Source: an uncultured Parasutterella sp.
GTDB lineage: Bacteria; Pseudomonadota; Gammaproteobacteria; Burkholderiales; Burkholderiaceae_F
Length of the DNA stretch: 7,156 bases
Direction: 5' to 3'
Assembly: GCA_900766055.1 (NCBI GenBank)
Contig: CAAFTZ010000090.1
Location: forward strand, 1-7,156
Under the pieces are notes generated by a model. The model searched no databases, was not told the origin of the DNA, and was given only the letters and a program-made list of their open reading frames with translations. Both the position numbers and the translations under genes were made by a program. Positions 6,338-7,156 of the stretch are shown one piece after another. Within the stretch, counting starts at the first letter, position 1, and each line of letters starts with the position of its first letter.

Positions 6338-6994
6338 CTACTGCATCGGTCCGTTCTTCAGGCTTCGCCATAAATACCATGTGCCGGCGGTTTTCCATGG
6401 ACCCCATTTGGCAATCACCGATGACATTTCTTCTTTGCGGTCAGCCGCTGACCACTCTTCAAATGCGATTTCCGGGAAGTAGGCCCGACCGACGGCTTTG
6501 ATGAAACCGTAATCGATCATCGGGGCAACATCCGGGCGTCCGAGCGCAAAGATCAAAAACATCTCCGCCGTCCAAGGGCCCACACCCTTAATCGTGCAAA
6601 GCTCCTTAATTATTTCTTCATTGGAACGATGCTGAAAGCCGTCGGCCGCATCCGGATTCTCAATGAAGAAACGACAGATATCAAAAACGTAATCGATCTT
6701 ACGTTCGCTCAAACCTGCAGTTCGCAAAGTTCGGCGATGTTTGCGGCTAATAATTTCAGGTTTGATTTCCTTACAGGACTTAGCAAACCGTTCCCAAATA
6801 TTAGCGGCTGCTTTTACAGAGATCTGTTGTCCGATCACGGAATGGAGCAGCGTCTCGAAAGGGTTCCCGCGCGTTTCGAGGAAGCCTTCGGGATTGGCTT
6901 TAATGATTTCTGCCATGACAGGATCGGCCTCGGAAAGCTCTTTTTTCGCCTGCTCCCACCATTCGGGCTTACCGGTTTGCTTTGTCATAGGCAT
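6338..6994 (-). CDS. DNA-3-methyladenine glycosylase II (AlkA-type HhH-GPD)
   Basis: This monofunctional base-excision repair enzyme removes alkylated bases such as 3-methyladenine from DNA. From ATG 6994 it is 218 residues and consists of just the HhH-GPD fold, without the N-terminal domain of E. coli AlkA. Visible are the family stretch LLHSVIGQQISVKAAANIW (49-67), the helix-hairpin-helix IKGVGPWTAEMF (135-146), the catalytic Asp161 in RPDVAPMIDYGF, and the C-terminal WGPWKTAGTWYLWRSL (197-212). There is no Cys-rich iron-sulfur loop, which argues against endonuclease III or MutY. The ATG at 6994 shares its A with the cysS stop (TAATG), a classic coupling arrangement. A second ATG at 6988 and an upstream TTG at 7009 are less likely. 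The exact lesion range cannot be told. Confidence 0.92.
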   Translation of the reverse strand: MPMTKQTGKPEWWEQAKKELSEADPVMAEIIKANPEGFLETRGNPFETLLHSVIGQQISVKAAANIWERFAKSCKEIKPEIISRKHRRTLRTAGLSERKIDYVFDICRFFIENPDAADGFQHRSNEEIIKELCTIKGVGPWTAEMFLIFALGRPDVAPMIDYGFIKAVGRAYFPEIAFEEWSAADRKEEMSSVIAKWGPWKTAGTWYLWRSLKNGPMQ

Positions 6995-7156
6995 TAAGCT
7001 CTGCGCCAAGTTGTCACGCCGCCCGGAGCATCTTCCAAGACAATATTCTTCTCTAGGAGCTCCTTACGGATTTCGTCAGCCCGCGCCCAGTTCTTGGCGG
7101 CTTTAGCAGCCTTTCTTTCGGCAATCAAAGCCTCGACGGCGGCTTCGTCTACTGAA
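6994..7156 (-). CDS. cysS: Cysteinyl-tRNA synthetase, C-terminal end
   Basis: Only the last 53 codons are present; the gene continues beyond the right edge. Read on the - strand, the fragment contains AALIAERKAAKAAK-like helix sequence (VEALIAERKAAKAAKNW at visible residues 7-23), then ARADEIRKELLEKNIVLED and a terminal PGGVTTWRRA. This arrangement, a charged helix with (A/E)xADxIRxxLxxxxIxLEDxxxGxxWRR, is the diagnostic C-terminal anticodon-binding tail of bacterial CysRS, which charges tRNA-Cys with cysteine. The catalytic HIGH and KMSKS parts lie outside. Its TAA stop (6996-6994) overlaps the glycosylase ATG by one base. It is the first visible gene of a - strand operon whose promoter is outside the window. 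Confidence 0.92.
   Translation of the reverse strand, partial: SVDEAAVEALIAERKAAKAAKNWARADEIRKELLEKNIVLEDAPGGVTTWRRA

Noticed and set aside
6995..7009. TTG start at 7009 for the DNA glycosylase
   Set aside because: It falls within the cysS C-terminal codons, while the TAATG overlap gives a natural ATG start at 6994.

Overview
The window looks like a chromosomal segment of a betaproteobacterium in the order Burkholderiales, and the Sutterellaceae (Sutterella or Parasutterella type) are my best guess. The main reason is the order cysS, DNA-3-methyladenine glycosylase, accA, tilS on one strand, which is familiar from betaproteobacterial genomes. The intermediate base composition and the wealth of amino-acid importers also fit a gut-dwelling, amino-acid-scavenging member of that order. 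The taxonomic call is inference. I see no tRNA, rRNA, CRISPR array, insertion sequence or phage gene.

Left part, + strand (1-1110): the 3' end of a polar-amino-acid ABC permease, followed two bases later by its ATPase, closed by a strong intrinsic terminator with a UUCG tetraloop. The periplasmic binding protein of this importer is presumably upstream, outside the window.

Middle, + strand (1111-3961): after an 88-base AT-rich leader comes a complete three-gene ABC importer of the TrpXYZ type. It consists of a lipoprotein substrate-binding protein, a LivH-like permease and an ATPase that overlaps the permease by 8 bases and has a strong Shine-Dalgarno sequence. Streptococcal members of this family bind tryptophan, but the substrate here cannot be read from sequence. 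A second intrinsic terminator ends the operon.

Right part, - strand (7156 down to 3937): a tight housekeeping operon of cysS (3' end only), an AlkA-type DNA glycosylase, accA and tilS. Its genes touch or overlap: TAATG between cysS and the glycosylase, 12 bases before accA, and a 20-base overlap between accA and tilS. It joins protein synthesis (Cys-tRNA charging, tRNA-Ile lysidine formation), fatty-acid synthesis (acetyl-CoA carboxylase) and alkylation repair.

The two operons converge at 3903-3937. The terminator of the + strand operon is partly built from the last codons of tilS. Nothing here amounts to a clearly undescribed system. The points most worth checking are this shared terminator/coding sequence, the cysteine in the EAA loop of the first permease, and the unknown ligand of the TrpXYZ-type importer.
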